A DNA stretch of 64,000 nucleotides from an uncultured Alphaproteobacteria bacterium (GTDB lineage Bacteria; Pseudomonadota; Alphaproteobacteria; HIMB59; GCA-002718135), in contig CACMGM010000001.1 of NCBI GenBank assembly GCA_902613275.1, forward strand, positions 1 through 64,000, in the 5' to 3' direction. Positions 25,863-35,332 of the stretch are shown here, piece after piece. The number at the start of each line of letters is the position of its first letter. Position 1 is the stretch's first letter. Below the pieces are notes generated by a model. That model made no database searches. It was given only the letters and a program-made list of their open reading frames with translations, and was not told where the DNA came from. The position numbers and the translations under genes are program-made.

Positions 25863-26735
25863 TTATTTATCTACAAGAGTCATTAGAGATGATGTATCAA
25901 ACCTATTACCACCTTTTTTTTGAACTTCTTCATAATATTTATCAACTATTTTTGTCACAGGAAGAATTGCTCCATTTTTATCAGCTTCATTAAAACAAAT
26001 TGATAAATCTTTACGCATCCAATCAACTGCAAAACCATAATCGAATTTCCCATCAAGCATAGTTCTATATCTATTTTCCATTTGCCATGATTGAGCTGCA
26101 CCTTTTGATATAACACTAAGAACCTTTTCCATATCTACATTCGATTTTTTTCCAAAAGCCATTGCTTCAGATAAACCTTGTACTAGTCCCGCAATACAAA
26201 TTTGATTTATCATTTTAGCTATTTGACCTGATCCAGATGGACCTATAAGTTCAACTGCTTTGCCATAAGATTTGAGAACTGGTTTTACAATATTATAATC
26301 TTTTTCATCCCCACCTATCATAATGGAGAGAACACCATTTTCCGCACCCGCTTGACCGCCAGATACAGGAGCATCAAGAAAACTCAATTTTTTATCTTTA
26401 AGTTTTTGATAATAATTTCTTGCTATCTCTGCTGAAGCTGTTGTGTGATCAACAATTATTGATCCTTCAGTTACTTTTGAAAGAATTCCATTCTCACCTT
26501 CCATTACTTCAATAATATCTTCATCGCGTCCAACACACATAAAAACAATTTCAGAATTTTGAGAAGCTTCACCAGGAGTTTTAGCCATGTTGCCTTTATA
26601 CTCTTGTACCCATTTTTCTGCTTTAGCAGTCGTTCTATTATAAACAGTTACATTATAACCATTGTTTTGAAGATGACCTGCCATTGGATAACCCATTACT
26701 CCTAAGCCAATAAAAGAAACATTTTTAATACTCAT
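25863..26735 (-). CDS. NAD(P)-dependent beta-hydroxyacid dehydrogenase (2-hydroxy-3-oxopropionate reductase / 3-hydroxyisobutyrate dehydrogenase family)
   Basis: 290 residues with an N-terminal Rossmann fold (GLGVMGYPMAGHLQNNGYNV), the substrate-binding DAPVSGGQAGAENGVLSIMI and the catalytic lysine in SGQIAKMINQICIAG (about 173). Arg31 after the second beta-strand (VYNRTTAKAE) suggests NADP(H) preference. Family members act on tartronate semialdehyde, 3-hydroxyisobutyrate or succinic semialdehyde, and the motifs do not separate these. It has one of the few strong ribosome-binding sites in the window (AGGAG about 8 nt before the ATG). The ATG overlaps the upstream phosphatase gene by 4 nt. Confidence 0.88.
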   Translation of the reverse strand: MSIKNVSFIGLGVMGYPMAGHLQNNGYNVTVYNRTTAKAEKWVQEYKGNMAKTPGEASQNSEIVFMCVGRDEDIIEVMEGENGILSKVTEGSIIVDHTTASAEIARNYYQKLKDKKLSFLDAPVSGGQAGAENGVLSIMIGGDEKDYNIVKPVLKSYGKAVELIGPSGSGQIAKMINQICIAGLVQGLSEAMAFGKKSNVDMEKVLSVISKGAAQSWQMENRYRTMLDGKFDYGFAVDWMRKDLSICFNEADKNGAILPVTKIVDKYYEEVQKKGGNRFDTSSLMTLVDK

Positions 26736-27538
26736 AAATATTCTCCTAATTTTTCTAAAATTTTTACACTCAAATCTTCTGAATTACTTACAATTAAATT
26801 CTTATTCTTTTTTGTAAAGTCATATTTATTTTTATCAAAATCAATATCAGCACCACCTGCTTCTCTGACAAAAAGAATGCCTGGAATATGATCCCACGGG
26901 GATAATTTTGATAAAATAGCAAAATTTCTAATCCCAATACCTATATCAATATATTCAAAACCTATGCATCTATAAGAATTAACTTCTTTAAACATGTTTT
27001 TAAACATTTTTAACTTATCTTTTAATCCTGGCTCCCAATACTTTGTACTTATCGATCCTATAGTTTCTTCAATTATTTTGTTTTCTTTTGTTATAATTTT
27101 ATTATCATTAATGTAAGCACCCTCATTAACAATAGCGGAGCACATAATTTTTTCTAGAGGCTTATATATCCAAGAACGTAAAATCTTTTCTTTAAATGTT
27201 AAAGCGATCATTATTGCAAATTTATCTCTGCCATTAACAAAATTTGTTGTTCCATCGATTGGATCGACAGTCCAACAATATTCATCATCATTATAAAAAT
27301 TAATTATATTTTCATTTCTAGAATATTCTTCTTCTCCTATAAAATTTGAAGTAGGTAAAATTTTTAACAAATTTTTTTTTAATTCTTTTTCTGCTTCTAT
27401 ATCAGCTGCTGTTACTAAATCAGATCCATTTTTATAATTAATCTCATTTTCCGATAAATTTTTAAATTTTGGCAAGATAATATTTTGACTTACGTTAAAA
27501 CAGATTTCCTCTATGTCCTCTTGCTTTATATTATCCAT
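26732..27538 (-). CDS. Inositol monophosphatase family protein
   Basis: 268-residue Mg-dependent sugar-phosphate phosphatase of the IMPase/FBPase superfamily. Metal ligands are visible in FIGEEEYS (Glu pair), DPIDGTTNFVNG (motif 1) and WDHIPGILFVREAGG (motif 2). Members act on inositol phosphates, histidinol phosphate or PAP (CysQ). Histidinol-phosphatase (HisN) is a realistic alternative in alphaproteobacteria, but no his genes are nearby. It overlaps the upstream aminotransferase gene by 8 nt and the downstream dehydrogenase gene by 4 nt. Confidence 0.85.
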   Translation of the reverse strand: MDNIKQEDIEEICFNVSQNIILPKFKNLSENEINYKNGSDLVTAADIEAEKELKKNLLKILPTSNFIGEEEYSRNENIINFYNDDEYCWTVDPIDGTTNFVNGRDKFAIMIALTFKEKILRSWIYKPLEKIMCSAIVNEGAYINDNKIITKENKIIEETIGSISTKYWEPGLKDKLKMFKNMFKEVNSYRCIGFEYIDIGIGIRNFAILSKLSPWDHIPGILFVREAGGADIDFDKNKYDFTKKNKNLIVSNSEDLSVKILEKLGEYL

Positions 27539-28376
27539 TTATACATGCTTCAGTATACATTTCTGCAAGTTTCAATGTGATATTACCAATTTTACCGTTA
27601 TTAATTTTTTTATTATCAATTTTTAAAATAGGAGTAATAAAGCTTCCAGAACTCGTTAAAAATACTTCATCTGCATTAAATAATTGTTTATGGGTAAATT
27701 GTTTTTCTACTAATTTAAGTTTAGTTTTTTTTATAATTTTTAAGAGAGATGTTCTAGTTACTCCTTTTAAAATATTTGAGTTAGCTGGATGAGTTATTAA
27801 ATTATTTCTTTTTATAATCCAAATATTAGATGATGTGCCCTCAGTTACTTTTCCATTTTGTATTAAAATTGCTTCATAAGCGTTTTTCTTTTTGGCCATA
27901 TTTGCTGCTATAATATTTGGAAGTAAATTTACTGTTTTAATATCACGTCTTTTCCATCGAAGATCTTGGAAGGTAATTGTATTTACTCCTACAAATTTTT
28001 TTCCAGGCAAATTAAAACTTTTATTTCTTGTGTATACAATCAAAGTTGGGATTAAATTTTTTTGATATTTATGTTCTCTAAATTGAATACCTCTTGTAAT
28101 TTGTAAATATATTATACCATTTTTTGTTTTATTCTTCTTAATTAGATTGAGAAAAATACTATTTAAGTTAGTTTTATTGATGGTAAATTTAATATCTAAT
28201 TCACGAAGGGAATATTTTAATCTCTTAAGATGAAAATCTAAATCAATTAAATTATTATCCAAAACTGCGATAACTTCATAAACACTATCAGCAAATTGTA
28301 ATCCCCTATCCTCTATATGAATTTTTGCAGATTTAAAATTTACAAATTTGTTATTTATAAAAGCAAAATTTGGCAT
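27531..28376 (-). CDS. dat: Class IV aminotransferase, D-amino-acid aminotransferase-like
   Basis: PLP-dependent enzyme of 281 residues, fold type IV. The start (FINNKFVNFKSAKIHIEDRG and then LQFADSVYEV) is typical of D-alanine aminotransferases. The PLP lysine is in RRDIKTVNLLPNIIAA (about residue 143), followed by EGTSSNIWII and LKGVTRTSLL. The cofactor-binding EVFLTSSGSFITPI closes the site. Relatives include branched-chain aminotransferase and aminodeoxychorismate lyase; the D-amino-acid call is favoured because dat follows trkA in many alphaproteobacteria. D-alanine or D-glutamate supply for peptidoglycan is the likely role. It lies 4 bp downstream of trkA. Confidence 0.82.
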   Translation of the reverse strand: MPNFAFINNKFVNFKSAKIHIEDRGLQFADSVYEVIAVLDNNLIDLDFHLKRLKYSLRELDIKFTINKTNLNSIFLNLIKKNKTKNGIIYLQITRGIQFREHKYQKNLIPTLIVYTRNKSFNLPGKKFVGVNTITFQDLRWKRRDIKTVNLLPNIIAANMAKKKNAYEAILIQNGKVTEGTSSNIWIIKRNNLITHPANSNILKGVTRTSLLKIIKKTKLKLVEKQFTHKQLFNADEVFLTSSGSFITPILKIDNKKINNGKIGNITLKLAEMYTEACING

Positions 28377-28380
28377 TAGA

Positions 28381-29745
28381 TTAAATTTTTGATAGGAGTT
28401 TCTCTAGTTTTTTTATGCAGTTTGTTTCTGCAAAAAAAACAACATCATCATTCTCTTTAAAAACCGTTTGACTATTAGGGATTATAATCTTTTTATCTCT
28501 TACAATAGAGCCGATACGTATACCTTTTGGCAATTCTAATTCTTTAAGATTTTTATTACATAGGTAGGATTTTGACTGAATATCTGCCTCTATTACTTCT
28601 CCAAAACCTTCACCTATTGAATAATCATTTCGTATTTTTACACCTCTTACCTTTTCTAAAATTTTAGAAATTGTTATTATTTTTGGATCTATTGTCATAT
28701 CTACACCAATATTAGACAACAAAGAGGAATAATTGCTATTATTAATCAAAGTTATTGATGTATGTGCACCTGCTCTTTTAGCTAATAAGGAAGATAATAT
28801 ATTTACTTCATCATCTTCTGTGATTGATATACAGTAACCGGAGTCTGAGATGTTTACCTCTTCTAGAATCTGTGTATCCAAGCCATCCCCGAATGTAACT
28901 GTTATATTTTCTAAATTTGAAGCAAGAAATTCTGCGCGCTCTTTATCAGCTTCAATTAATTCAGTCTTAATATATGTATCAGAATTTTCAATTAATTGAG
29001 CAAGCGAAAATCCTATATTTCCTCCACCTATAATCACAGCTTTCTTTGCCTGTAATTCTTGATGACCAAATTCAGATAACACGTCTGTCAAATTATCAGT
29101 TTCTACAACTAGAAAAATAGTATCTTTTTTTTCAATTTTAGTAGATGAATTTACGGTAAATTTTTGATCACCTCTAAAAATAAACATTATGTTAGCAAGA
29201 TAGTCAGGAAATTTTTCAGATAATTCTCTTACAGATAAGCCAGAATGCAAAAAATTATCCTCACATTTTAGGCCAATTAGTTTTAATTTTTTATCAGATA
29301 ATTCTACCATATCTATAGTTCCTGGTGAAATTAGTCTTCTAAATATACCTTTAGCTACCTCTTGCTCAGGAGAAATAATTGCATCTATTGGAAAATTTTC
29401 ATCATTATATAAATTTTTCCAATCATTTTTTAAATAATCTTGTTGTCTTATTCTTGCAATTTTCTTTTTTATTTTGAATAATGAATGGCCAATTTGACAA
29501 GTAACCATATTAGTTTCATCACTCTTTGTAACTGCAATTAGTATTTTACAATCATTTGCTCCGGCGCTCTCCAAAACTGATGGCATGCTAGGAATACCAT
29601 TTATTGTTTTGACATCCAACGTTTCGGATACTTTATTTAGTCTATTTTCATCTTCATCGATGACTGTAACTTCAAAATTTTCACGTGATAGCTTATCAGC
29701 TATACTATATCCAACATCTCCAGCGCCACAAATAATTGTTTTCAT
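28381..29745 (-). CDS. trkA: Trk potassium-uptake regulatory subunit TrkA
   Basis: Peripheral NAD(H)-binding gating subunit of the Trk/Ktr K+ uptake system. The 454 residues form two RCK halves, each with a Rossmann N-lobe (IICGAGDVGYSIADKLSREN and, from about 230, AVIIGGGNIGFSLAQLIENS) and a C-terminal TrkA-C lobe (EGFGEVIEADIQ, VFKENDDVVFFAET). The length is that of full TrkA. It follows ntrX by 7 bp, as in other alphaproteobacteria where ntrYX-trkA-dat-hfq is common; hfq is not found after dat here. The TrkH pore subunit is not in the window. Confidence 0.95.
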   Translation of the reverse strand: MKTIICGAGDVGYSIADKLSRENFEVTVIDEDENRLNKVSETLDVKTINGIPSMPSVLESAGANDCKILIAVTKSDETNMVTCQIGHSLFKIKKKIARIRQQDYLKNDWKNLYNDENFPIDAIISPEQEVAKGIFRRLISPGTIDMVELSDKKLKLIGLKCEDNFLHSGLSVRELSEKFPDYLANIMFIFRGDQKFTVNSSTKIEKKDTIFLVVETDNLTDVLSEFGHQELQAKKAVIIGGGNIGFSLAQLIENSDTYIKTELIEADKERAEFLASNLENITVTFGDGLDTQILEEVNISDSGYCISITEDDEVNILSSLLAKRAGAHTSITLINNSNYSSLLSNIGVDMTIDPKIITISKILEKVRGVKIRNDYSIGEGFGEVIEADIQSKSYLCNKNLKELELPKGIRIGSIVRDKKIIIPNSQTVFKENDDVVFFAETNCIKKLEKLLSKI

Positions 29746-29752
29746 AGATTAG

Positions 29753-31093
29753 TTATTCTACTTTTATATCAAGTGTTTTAAATTTTCTATAAAGAGCAGT
29801 TCTTTCCATTCCTGTAAATTCAGAAACTTTAGTTATATTACCATTAAATCTCTTAATTTGCGATATCAAATAATTTTTTTCAAACTCAGATCTGGCTTCT
29901 TTAAGGGACAAATCTAGTGAGTTATTTGAAGAATTTGACGCAGTTTCATCTCCCATTTGTAGAGCTAAATCATCAACTTCTAACTCTTTTATATTTTGGT
30001 CCTGATTAAGTATTAAACTTTTCTCTACATAGTTAATTAGTTGAGATATATTTCCAGGCCAATCATACATTTGTAACTTTGTTAAGGCTCTAGAAGAAAA
30101 TTTAAAATTTAAATTTCCTCCACTTTTTTCATTTAAATAAAAATCGAGAATAGGAAGAACGTCATCTCTTCTATCAGAAAGAGATTTAAATTTTATAAAA
30201 TCTGTTGAAATTCTATCATATAATCTTTTAATAAAATTTCCTTTTTCAATTTCTATTTCTAAATTTTTTTCAGTAATTGTAATAATTTTATGATTTAATT
30301 TAATATCAAGATCTTCAAAAAATTTATTATTTTCTAAATAATTTAAAAGTTTTTTTTGATAAATATTTGGTAGTGTTTCAATATTTATTAGTATTAAAGT
30401 ATTATTGTTTGATCGAAAGAAAATATTTTCATTAATTGCATTTTTATTTTCGGAAAACATCTTATCCAATGCTTCATTTGTTAGTCTTTTGAAATCAATT
30501 GATATAGGAAGCTTATCTTTAAATTGTGAGTTTTGATGTATTAAATTTGTAAAATGTTTTTTTCCTGTACCAAATTTTCCTTCAATTAATAATCTAGAAT
30601 TGCTTGAACTATGTTCATTTAATTGTTTATTAATTTTTTTAATAAATTCTGAATTTCCTATTAAAGGTGTTGTTTTAATCAAAGTATCTTTTAAATTTTT
30701 ATTTTCAGTCAATAATGATGAACTTTCAATTGCTCTCTTGGTAAGAATAATTAATTTATCACTATTAAATGGTTTTTCTAAAAAATCGTATGCTCCGTTT
30801 TTTATAGATTTTACTGCAAGATCAACAGTTCCATGACCACTAATAATAATAATTGGAATACTACTATTTATGGATTTGAATTCTTTTAAAATCTCAATAC
30901 CATCTAATTTACTATTAGATAACCATACATCTAAAATAACTAAATCTGGTTTAATTTCATTAAATTTACTAATAGCTTCATCTGAATTAAGAGCAATTGA
31001 AGTATTATAATTTTCATCTTTTAAAATTTCTGAAATAAGAAAACAAATATCCTTTTCATCATCAATAATTAAAACCTTATGCATTGTATTCAA
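29753..31093 (-). CDS. ntrX: NtrX-type response regulator with a degenerate AAA+ domain
   Basis: Response regulator paired with NtrY. The receiver domain (1-120) has the acidic pocket (Asp11, Asp12), phospho-acceptor Asp55 in DLVILDVW and Lys108. The central domain (140-370) keeps a Walker A-like GKFGTGKK (172-179), but the Walker B position reads TLILINIETLP (232-242), with Asn-Ile where Asp-Glu is expected. No GAFTGA loop lies in between (200-230), so a sigma-54-dependent ATPase activity is unlikely. A Fis-type helix-turn-helix closes the protein (ITKVSEFTGMERTALYRKF, 420-438). Regulation of sigma-70 promoters is inferred. ATGs at residues 1 and 4 are both possible; the second gives the canonical MHKVLIIDDE. 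Confidence 0.9.
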   Translation of the reverse strand: MNTMHKVLIIDDEKDICFLISEILKDENYNTSIALNSDEAISKFNEIKPDLVILDVWLSNSKLDGIEILKEFKSINSSIPIIIISGHGTVDLAVKSIKNGAYDFLEKPFNSDKLIILTKRAIESSSLLTENKNLKDTLIKTTPLIGNSEFIKKINKQLNEHSSSNSRLLIEGKFGTGKKHFTNLIHQNSQFKDKLPISIDFKRLTNEALDKMFSENKNAINENIFFRSNNNTLILINIETLPNIYQKKLLNYLENNKFFEDLDIKLNHKIITITEKNLEIEIEKGNFIKRLYDRISTDFIKFKSLSDRRDDVLPILDFYLNEKSGGNLNFKFSSRALTKLQMYDWPGNISQLINYVEKSLILNQDQNIKELEVDDLALQMGDETASNSSNNSLDLSLKEARSEFEKNYLISQIKRFNGNITKVSEFTGMERTALYRKFKTLDIKVE

Positions 31094-33221
31094 AATTAAT
31101 TAACGATGTTGTTCCTGCCATATTTTTATTTTTCTCAATTTTTATTTTACCACCATGATCCTCAATAATTCTTTTTACTATAGATAATCCAAGTCCAGTT
31201 CCTTTCGTTTTAGTTGTAAAATAAGGCTCAAATATTTTACTCAACATTTTTTCATCAATTCCCACACCATTATCTTTTATTTCTATTTTTATATTTTTAT
31301 CATCAGTAATCATTAATACTTCAACTGCTGGATTTGGTATTTTTTCTACGGCTTCAATAGCATTTTTGATTAAGTTATTTAAACATCTTGATATTTGAAG
31401 AGTATCAAAGTGAAAATAAATATCATTTTCAGGTTTAATTAAATTAAGCTTTACATCCTTTCTTGTATTGAAATATAGTAAGTAGGCCTCTTCTAAACAT
31501 TTTGATAGGTTGTCAAGTTTGATTTCTGCTTCAGGCATTCTGGCAAAAGATGAAAATTCATCAACTAACTTTCCAATATCATCTACTTGTCTTGATATTG
31601 TTTTAGTTAATAGTGATATATCCTCCCTATCTGTTTTTGGATCTAAAAATTTCTTTTCTATTCTTTCAGCAGAAAGTTTAATGGGTGTGAGAGGATTTTT
31701 GACTTCATGGGCTATCTTTCTTGCTATATCAGACCAGGCTGCATGTTTTTCAGCTAAAATAAGAGATGTAGCATCGTCTAAAGCAACAACATATCCCTCG
31801 ATTTTATTATCATTAATTTCTTTAATAACTCTAATATTAAAGTTTCTCTGATCATCATATAAAGTAAAATCGTATTGAAAATTTAATAATACTTTATTTG
31901 AGGTTTTGAAGTTCTCAAAAATTTTTTTCCATTCGGGAAAATAGAAAAGGAAATTTTCATTTATTTTAAAAGTTTTAGTATTTCTAAATAATTTTGTCAG
32001 AGTTTTATTGAATAATAAAATATTAAAATCTTTATCTAAAGAAATAACACCGATTGTTAATAAACTTAAGATTGCCTCAATAAATATTCTTTTTTCTTCA
32101 TCTTCTTGGCTTTTTGATATCAACTCGTTTTGTTTATTCTCTATTTCAGAAATCATTTTATTATAAGATGATAATAATACTTTTATCTCCTGAAATTGAT
32201 CTTCTTCACTAACTTTAGCATTAAAATTTCCTTCTGATATTTTATTTGCTGATTTGATTAAGTTTGTAATAGGCTTACTAAGATTGGAAGCTAGATTAAA
32301 TCCAATCAAAATTGCCACTAATATAAAACAAATCGAGAAAAGAACAAATATCATTGAATAAGTTATTTGAATTCCTGAACTTTCCTCTTCTTTCAAAGTA
32401 TAAATTTCAAATGCCTCTTTTGTAGCACTAATATGATCCCAGATATCAATATTTAAATTTCTATTAACCTGCATGTAGACATCATTTAAAAAATTTATTT
32501 TTTTATATGCTGTGATAGAATTTTTATTTAATTGAAAAATAAAAACACGATTTTGATTAACAACTTTAAATATTTCATTTGAAGGTAGAGAAAAATATTC
32601 ATTATCAGGATCTTTAAGGCTTAAGTAAATATTACCTTTAGTGTTGAATATATAAATACTTGAAATTGTTCTTAAATTAATAAATTCACTTAAAGCTACT
32701 CTTATTGATTGAATATTTACTTCATTATTTTGAGAAACTTTTAATATTTCTCTCATAATTAATTGAGTATCAGAAACTATTTCTGCCTGTATCTCATTTT
32801 CATAATTTTTTGCTACAATGTTAGAATTTACAACAGCATCTCTTACAGCATCTCCGTACCAAGTTCTTAATTCTAAGTTGAAGAAAAGTGATGTAATAAT
32901 AACTAGACCAATAGCCGGACCTAAAGCCATTGAAGCAAATAAATTTACAAATTTTATGTATAATCTAGATTCATCATAACTTTTTCTTCTCCTAACTAAA
33001 ATAAGTACAATTTGCCTAATAATGATAGAAATCAATAAAATAACAAAAACAACATCTGCTAGTAAAAAAAATTGTAATCTTCTCGGATCTTTTACTAAAT
33101 CATTATTTGGAAGCATTAAATAGAATGTTATTGAGAAACTAAATATGATTAAAAAGATTAATAAATAAAAAGATAATCTTGATAGATGTATAGATTTAAG
33201 TAATTTAGATAAGTCAAACAC
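31077..33221 (-). CDS. ntrY: NtrY-type sensor histidine kinase, GTG start
   Basis: Membrane sensor kinase of 714 residues. It has about four N-terminal helices in two hairpins (18-100) plus a further helix near 290-312, with a large extracytoplasmic segment (about 118-285) between. A HAMP domain (about 312-365), a PAS domain (about 380-490), the phospho-acceptor His505 in AHEVKNPLTPIKLSAERI and an ATPase domain (N box NNLIKNAIEAVEK; G boxes DNGVGI and TKGTGLGLSIVK) follow. All kinase boxes are intact. It starts with GTG at 33221; no nearby ATG would keep the first helix. The stop overlaps ntrX. The usual ntrB and ntrC upstream are absent; ispDF is divergent after 60 bp. Confidence 0.92.
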   Translation of the reverse strand: MFDLSKLLKSIHLSRLSFYLLIFLIIFSFSITFYLMLPNNDLVKDPRRLQFFLLADVVFVILLISIIIRQIVLILVRRRKSYDESRLYIKFVNLFASMALGPAIGLVIITSLFFNLELRTWYGDAVRDAVVNSNIVAKNYENEIQAEIVSDTQLIMREILKVSQNNEVNIQSIRVALSEFINLRTISSIYIFNTKGNIYLSLKDPDNEYFSLPSNEIFKVVNQNRVFIFQLNKNSITAYKKINFLNDVYMQVNRNLNIDIWDHISATKEAFEIYTLKEEESSGIQITYSMIFVLFSICFILVAILIGFNLASNLSKPITNLIKSANKISEGNFNAKVSEEDQFQEIKVLLSSYNKMISEIENKQNELISKSQEDEEKRIFIEAILSLLTIGVISLDKDFNILLFNKTLTKLFRNTKTFKINENFLFYFPEWKKIFENFKTSNKVLLNFQYDFTLYDDQRNFNIRVIKEINDNKIEGYVVALDDATSLILAEKHAAWSDIARKIAHEVKNPLTPIKLSAERIEKKFLDPKTDREDISLLTKTISRQVDDIGKLVDEFSSFARMPEAEIKLDNLSKCLEEAYLLYFNTRKDVKLNLIKPENDIYFHFDTLQISRCLNNLIKNAIEAVEKIPNPAVEVLMITDDKNIKIEIKDNGVGIDEKMLSKIFEPYFTTKTKGTGLGLSIVKRIIEDHGGKIKIEKNKNMAGTTSLINFEYNA

Positions 33222-33281
33222 TGTGTACTTTAGTTAAATTTTCAAATAATGATTAATAAATATAATTAATTATAAATTAAA
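33222..33281. promoter_or_regulatory. Divergent promoter region between ntrY and ispDF
   Basis: The 60-bp spacer must carry promoters for both directions. A TATAAT at 33261-33266 points to ispDF, and the inverted hexamer ATTATA at 33269-33274 points to ntrY. Convincing -35 elements are not visible and the stretch is almost pure A/T, so the exact boxes are tentative. Confidence 0.35.
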
Positions 33282-34421
33282 ATGATGAAAAATGCACTTG
33301 TAATTCTAGCTGGTGGAAAAGGAAAGAGATTTGGTCAAAAAATTCCTAAACAATTCTTTAAAATTGGGAGTACTAATTTTTTAAATTATTTTATTTCAAA
33401 TTTAGACTTATCAAATTTTGATATTATAAATATTTCAATAGATAAAAAATATCAAAACACTTACTTTAACCTTAAGAATGTTACTGAGAAAACAAAAATC
33501 ACCTATTCACAACCTGGTCTTACTAGACAAATTTCTTCTTTTAATGCTTTAAAAAATTTGAAAAAATTTAAAATAAAGAATGTTTTAATACACGATGCTG
33601 CGCGTCCTTTATGTAGTAATAAATTAATTAAAAAAATTATTTCTAAACTAGATAAAAATTCTAATGTAATTCCATATGTTGAATATAATGATAGACAATT
33701 AACAAAGAAAAGTAAATTGGAAACAAAAGCAATTAACATACAAACCCCACAAGGTTTTAATTATGATCTGATCTTAAAAGAACATATCAAATACAAGAAT
33801 TTTGAATTTAATGATGATTCAGGATTATTACAAAAATCAAAAATGAAAATAAATTTTATCAAGGGTGAGAAAAATAATATAAAAATTACTTATCCAGAAG
33901 ATATTCAGTTATTTAATTTATATAGAAAGCCAATAACAAAATACGGTATTGGTTACGATATTCATCAAATTGATAAAAAAACTAAAAACGGATTAAAATT
34001 AGGAGGCATTAGAATTCCTTTCTCAAAATTAATTGGTCATTCTGATGCGGATGTTGTACTTCATGCAATTTGTGACAGTATTTTTGGAGCACTTTCTATG
34101 AGAGATATAGGTTACCACTTTCCCAACACAGATAAAAAATGGAAAAATGCAGATTCATCTAAATTTATTATTTATTGCAGAAATAAACTTAAAGAAAAAG
34201 GTTATGTCATTATAAATCTAGATATCAATATAATAGCTGAAAAACCTAAAATTAATAGGTATGTTTCAAAAATGATTAAAAATATATCAAAATTACTTCA
34301 AATTAAACATAACTCTGTATCAATTAAAGCAACTACAAATGAGAAGATTGGTTTTATTGGAAATGGTGAAGGAATTGCAGCTGAGTCGATAGTTCATATA
34401 AAAAATGATAAAATTAGCTAA
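33282..34421 (+). CDS. ispDF: Bifunctional IspD/IspF of the MEP isoprenoid pathway
   Basis: A fusion of two non-consecutive MEP-pathway enzymes. Residues 1-220 are the CTP:MEP cytidylyltransferase (LAGGKGKRFGQKIPKQF; IHDAARPL; TPQGFNYDLI). Residues 225-379 are MECDP synthase (YGIGYDIHQI; zinc ligands in GHSDADVVLHAICDSIFGA; DIGYHFPNTD; the C-terminal IGFIGNGEGIAAESIVHI). The fusion is common in alphaproteobacteria and is not an oddity. dxr of the same pathway is also in the window. ATGs at residues 1 and 2 are equally possible. It overlaps pgpA by 17 nt. Confidence 0.96.
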   Translation: MMKNALVILAGGKGKRFGQKIPKQFFKIGSTNFLNYFISNLDLSNFDIINISIDKKYQNTYFNLKNVTEKTKITYSQPGLTRQISSFNALKNLKKFKIKNVLIHDAARPLCSNKLIKKIISKLDKNSNVIPYVEYNDRQLTKKSKLETKAINIQTPQGFNYDLILKEHIKYKNFEFNDDSGLLQKSKMKINFIKGEKNNIKITYPEDIQLFNLYRKPITKYGIGYDIHQIDKKTKNGLKLGGIRIPFSKLIGHSDADVVLHAICDSIFGALSMRDIGYHFPNTDKKWKNADSSKFIIYCRNKLKEKGYVIINLDINIIAEKPKINRYVSKMIKNISKLLQIKHNSVSIKATTNEKIGFIGNGEGIAAESIVHIKNDKIS

Positions 34422-34881
34422 TTTTTTTGTATCTTTATCATTTACTGGATATATTAAAATAATACCGCCGGGAACCTTTGCATCTTTTTTATCAATAGTT
34501 ATTTTATTTCCTATTGTTGAATACAATATTATTCCTTTAGAAATATTTGTAGTTTTTTTTATTGCATTTTTTTTATTATCATTATTTTTTATTAATAAAT
34601 TCTCTACACACACACAATCACATGATTCAAAAGTAATAGTTATCGATGAATTTCTAGGAATATACTTAATTTTAATATTTTATGATCAAATTAAAATAAT
34701 AAATCCTTATGTAACAATGATCTTAATTTTTATATTATTTCGTTTTTTTGATATATTGAAAATTTTTCCAGCTAACATAGTAGACAAGAAACTTAAATCT
34801 TCATTTGGTGTAATTCTTGATGATTTAATAGCAGGAATATATACAATAATTGTTCTTTATATTTTAAATGCCTATTATTAG
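34405..34881 (+). CDS. pgpA: Phosphatidylglycerophosphatase A
   Basis: Membrane phosphatase that forms phosphatidylglycerol from its phosphate. The 158 residues have the PgpA signature IKIIPPGTFASFLSI, the acidic motif VIVIDEFLGIYLI (Asp-Glu) and RFFDILKIFPANIVDKKL, followed by GVILDDLIAGIYT with conserved aspartates. Three to four membrane helices are predicted. Translation is probably coupled to ispDF (17-nt overlap) and to the downstream pncC (14-nt overlap). With plsY and cdsA it gives three phospholipid-synthesis steps in the window. Confidence 0.93.
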   Translation: MIKLANFFVSLSFTGYIKIIPPGTFASFLSIVILFPIVEYNIIPLEIFVVFFIAFFLLSLFFINKFSTHTQSHDSKVIVIDEFLGIYLILIFYDQIKIINPYVTMILIFILFRFFDILKIFPANIVDKKLKSSFGVILDDLIAGIYTIIVLYILNAYY

Positions 34882-35332
34882 AAAAATTATAGATAAGTTA
34901 ATAAAGAAAGATATCTCAATTTCTGTTGCTGAGTCATGTACTGGAGGATTAATCTCAAATACAATTACAAAATACAGTGGAGTTTCAAAAATTTTCTCTT
35001 ATGGAATTATAAGTTATTCAAATAAAGCTAAATTTAAATATTTATCTGTTTCAAAAACTAATCTCTCTAAATTTGGAGCTGTAAGTAAAGAAGTAGCTGA
35101 AGATATGATAAATGGTTTGTATAAAAATGAAAAAACACAAATATGCATTTCCACAACTGGCATAGCAGGCCCTAATGGTGGAACAAAGTTAAAGCCGGTT
35201 GGGTTAGTATATATTGGGATCAAAGTTAATAAGAATAATTATATTTTCAAAAAAATATACAAAGGAAAAAGATTGGACATACAAAGAAAAACTAGAGATT
35301 TTATATTTAGAAAAATTAATGAATTAATCTAA
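34868..35332 (+). CDS. pncC: Nicotinamide-nucleotide amidohydrolase PncC (CinA C-terminal domain)
   Basis: Deamidates NMN to NaMN in pyridine nucleotide salvage. The 154 residues comprise only the CinA C-terminal domain: the catalytic serine region SVAESCTGGLISNTITKYSG, GAVSKEVAEDMINGL and the TTGIAGPNGGTKLKPVGLVY loop. The N-terminal MoCF-like domain of full CinA is not encoded. The stand-alone form is common in proteobacteria. The end overlaps the convergent ratA-like gene by 9 nt. Confidence 0.92.
   Translation: MPIIRKIIDKLIKKDISISVAESCTGGLISNTITKYSGVSKIFSYGIISYSNKAKFKYLSVSKTNLSKFGAVSKEVAEDMINGLYKNEKTQICISTTGIAGPNGGTKLKPVGLVYIGIKVNKNNYIFKKIYKGKRLDIQRKTRDFIFRKINELI

Noticed and set aside
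33282..34421. ispDF fusion as novel
   Set aside because: Fused IspD/IspF is widespread in alphaproteobacteria.
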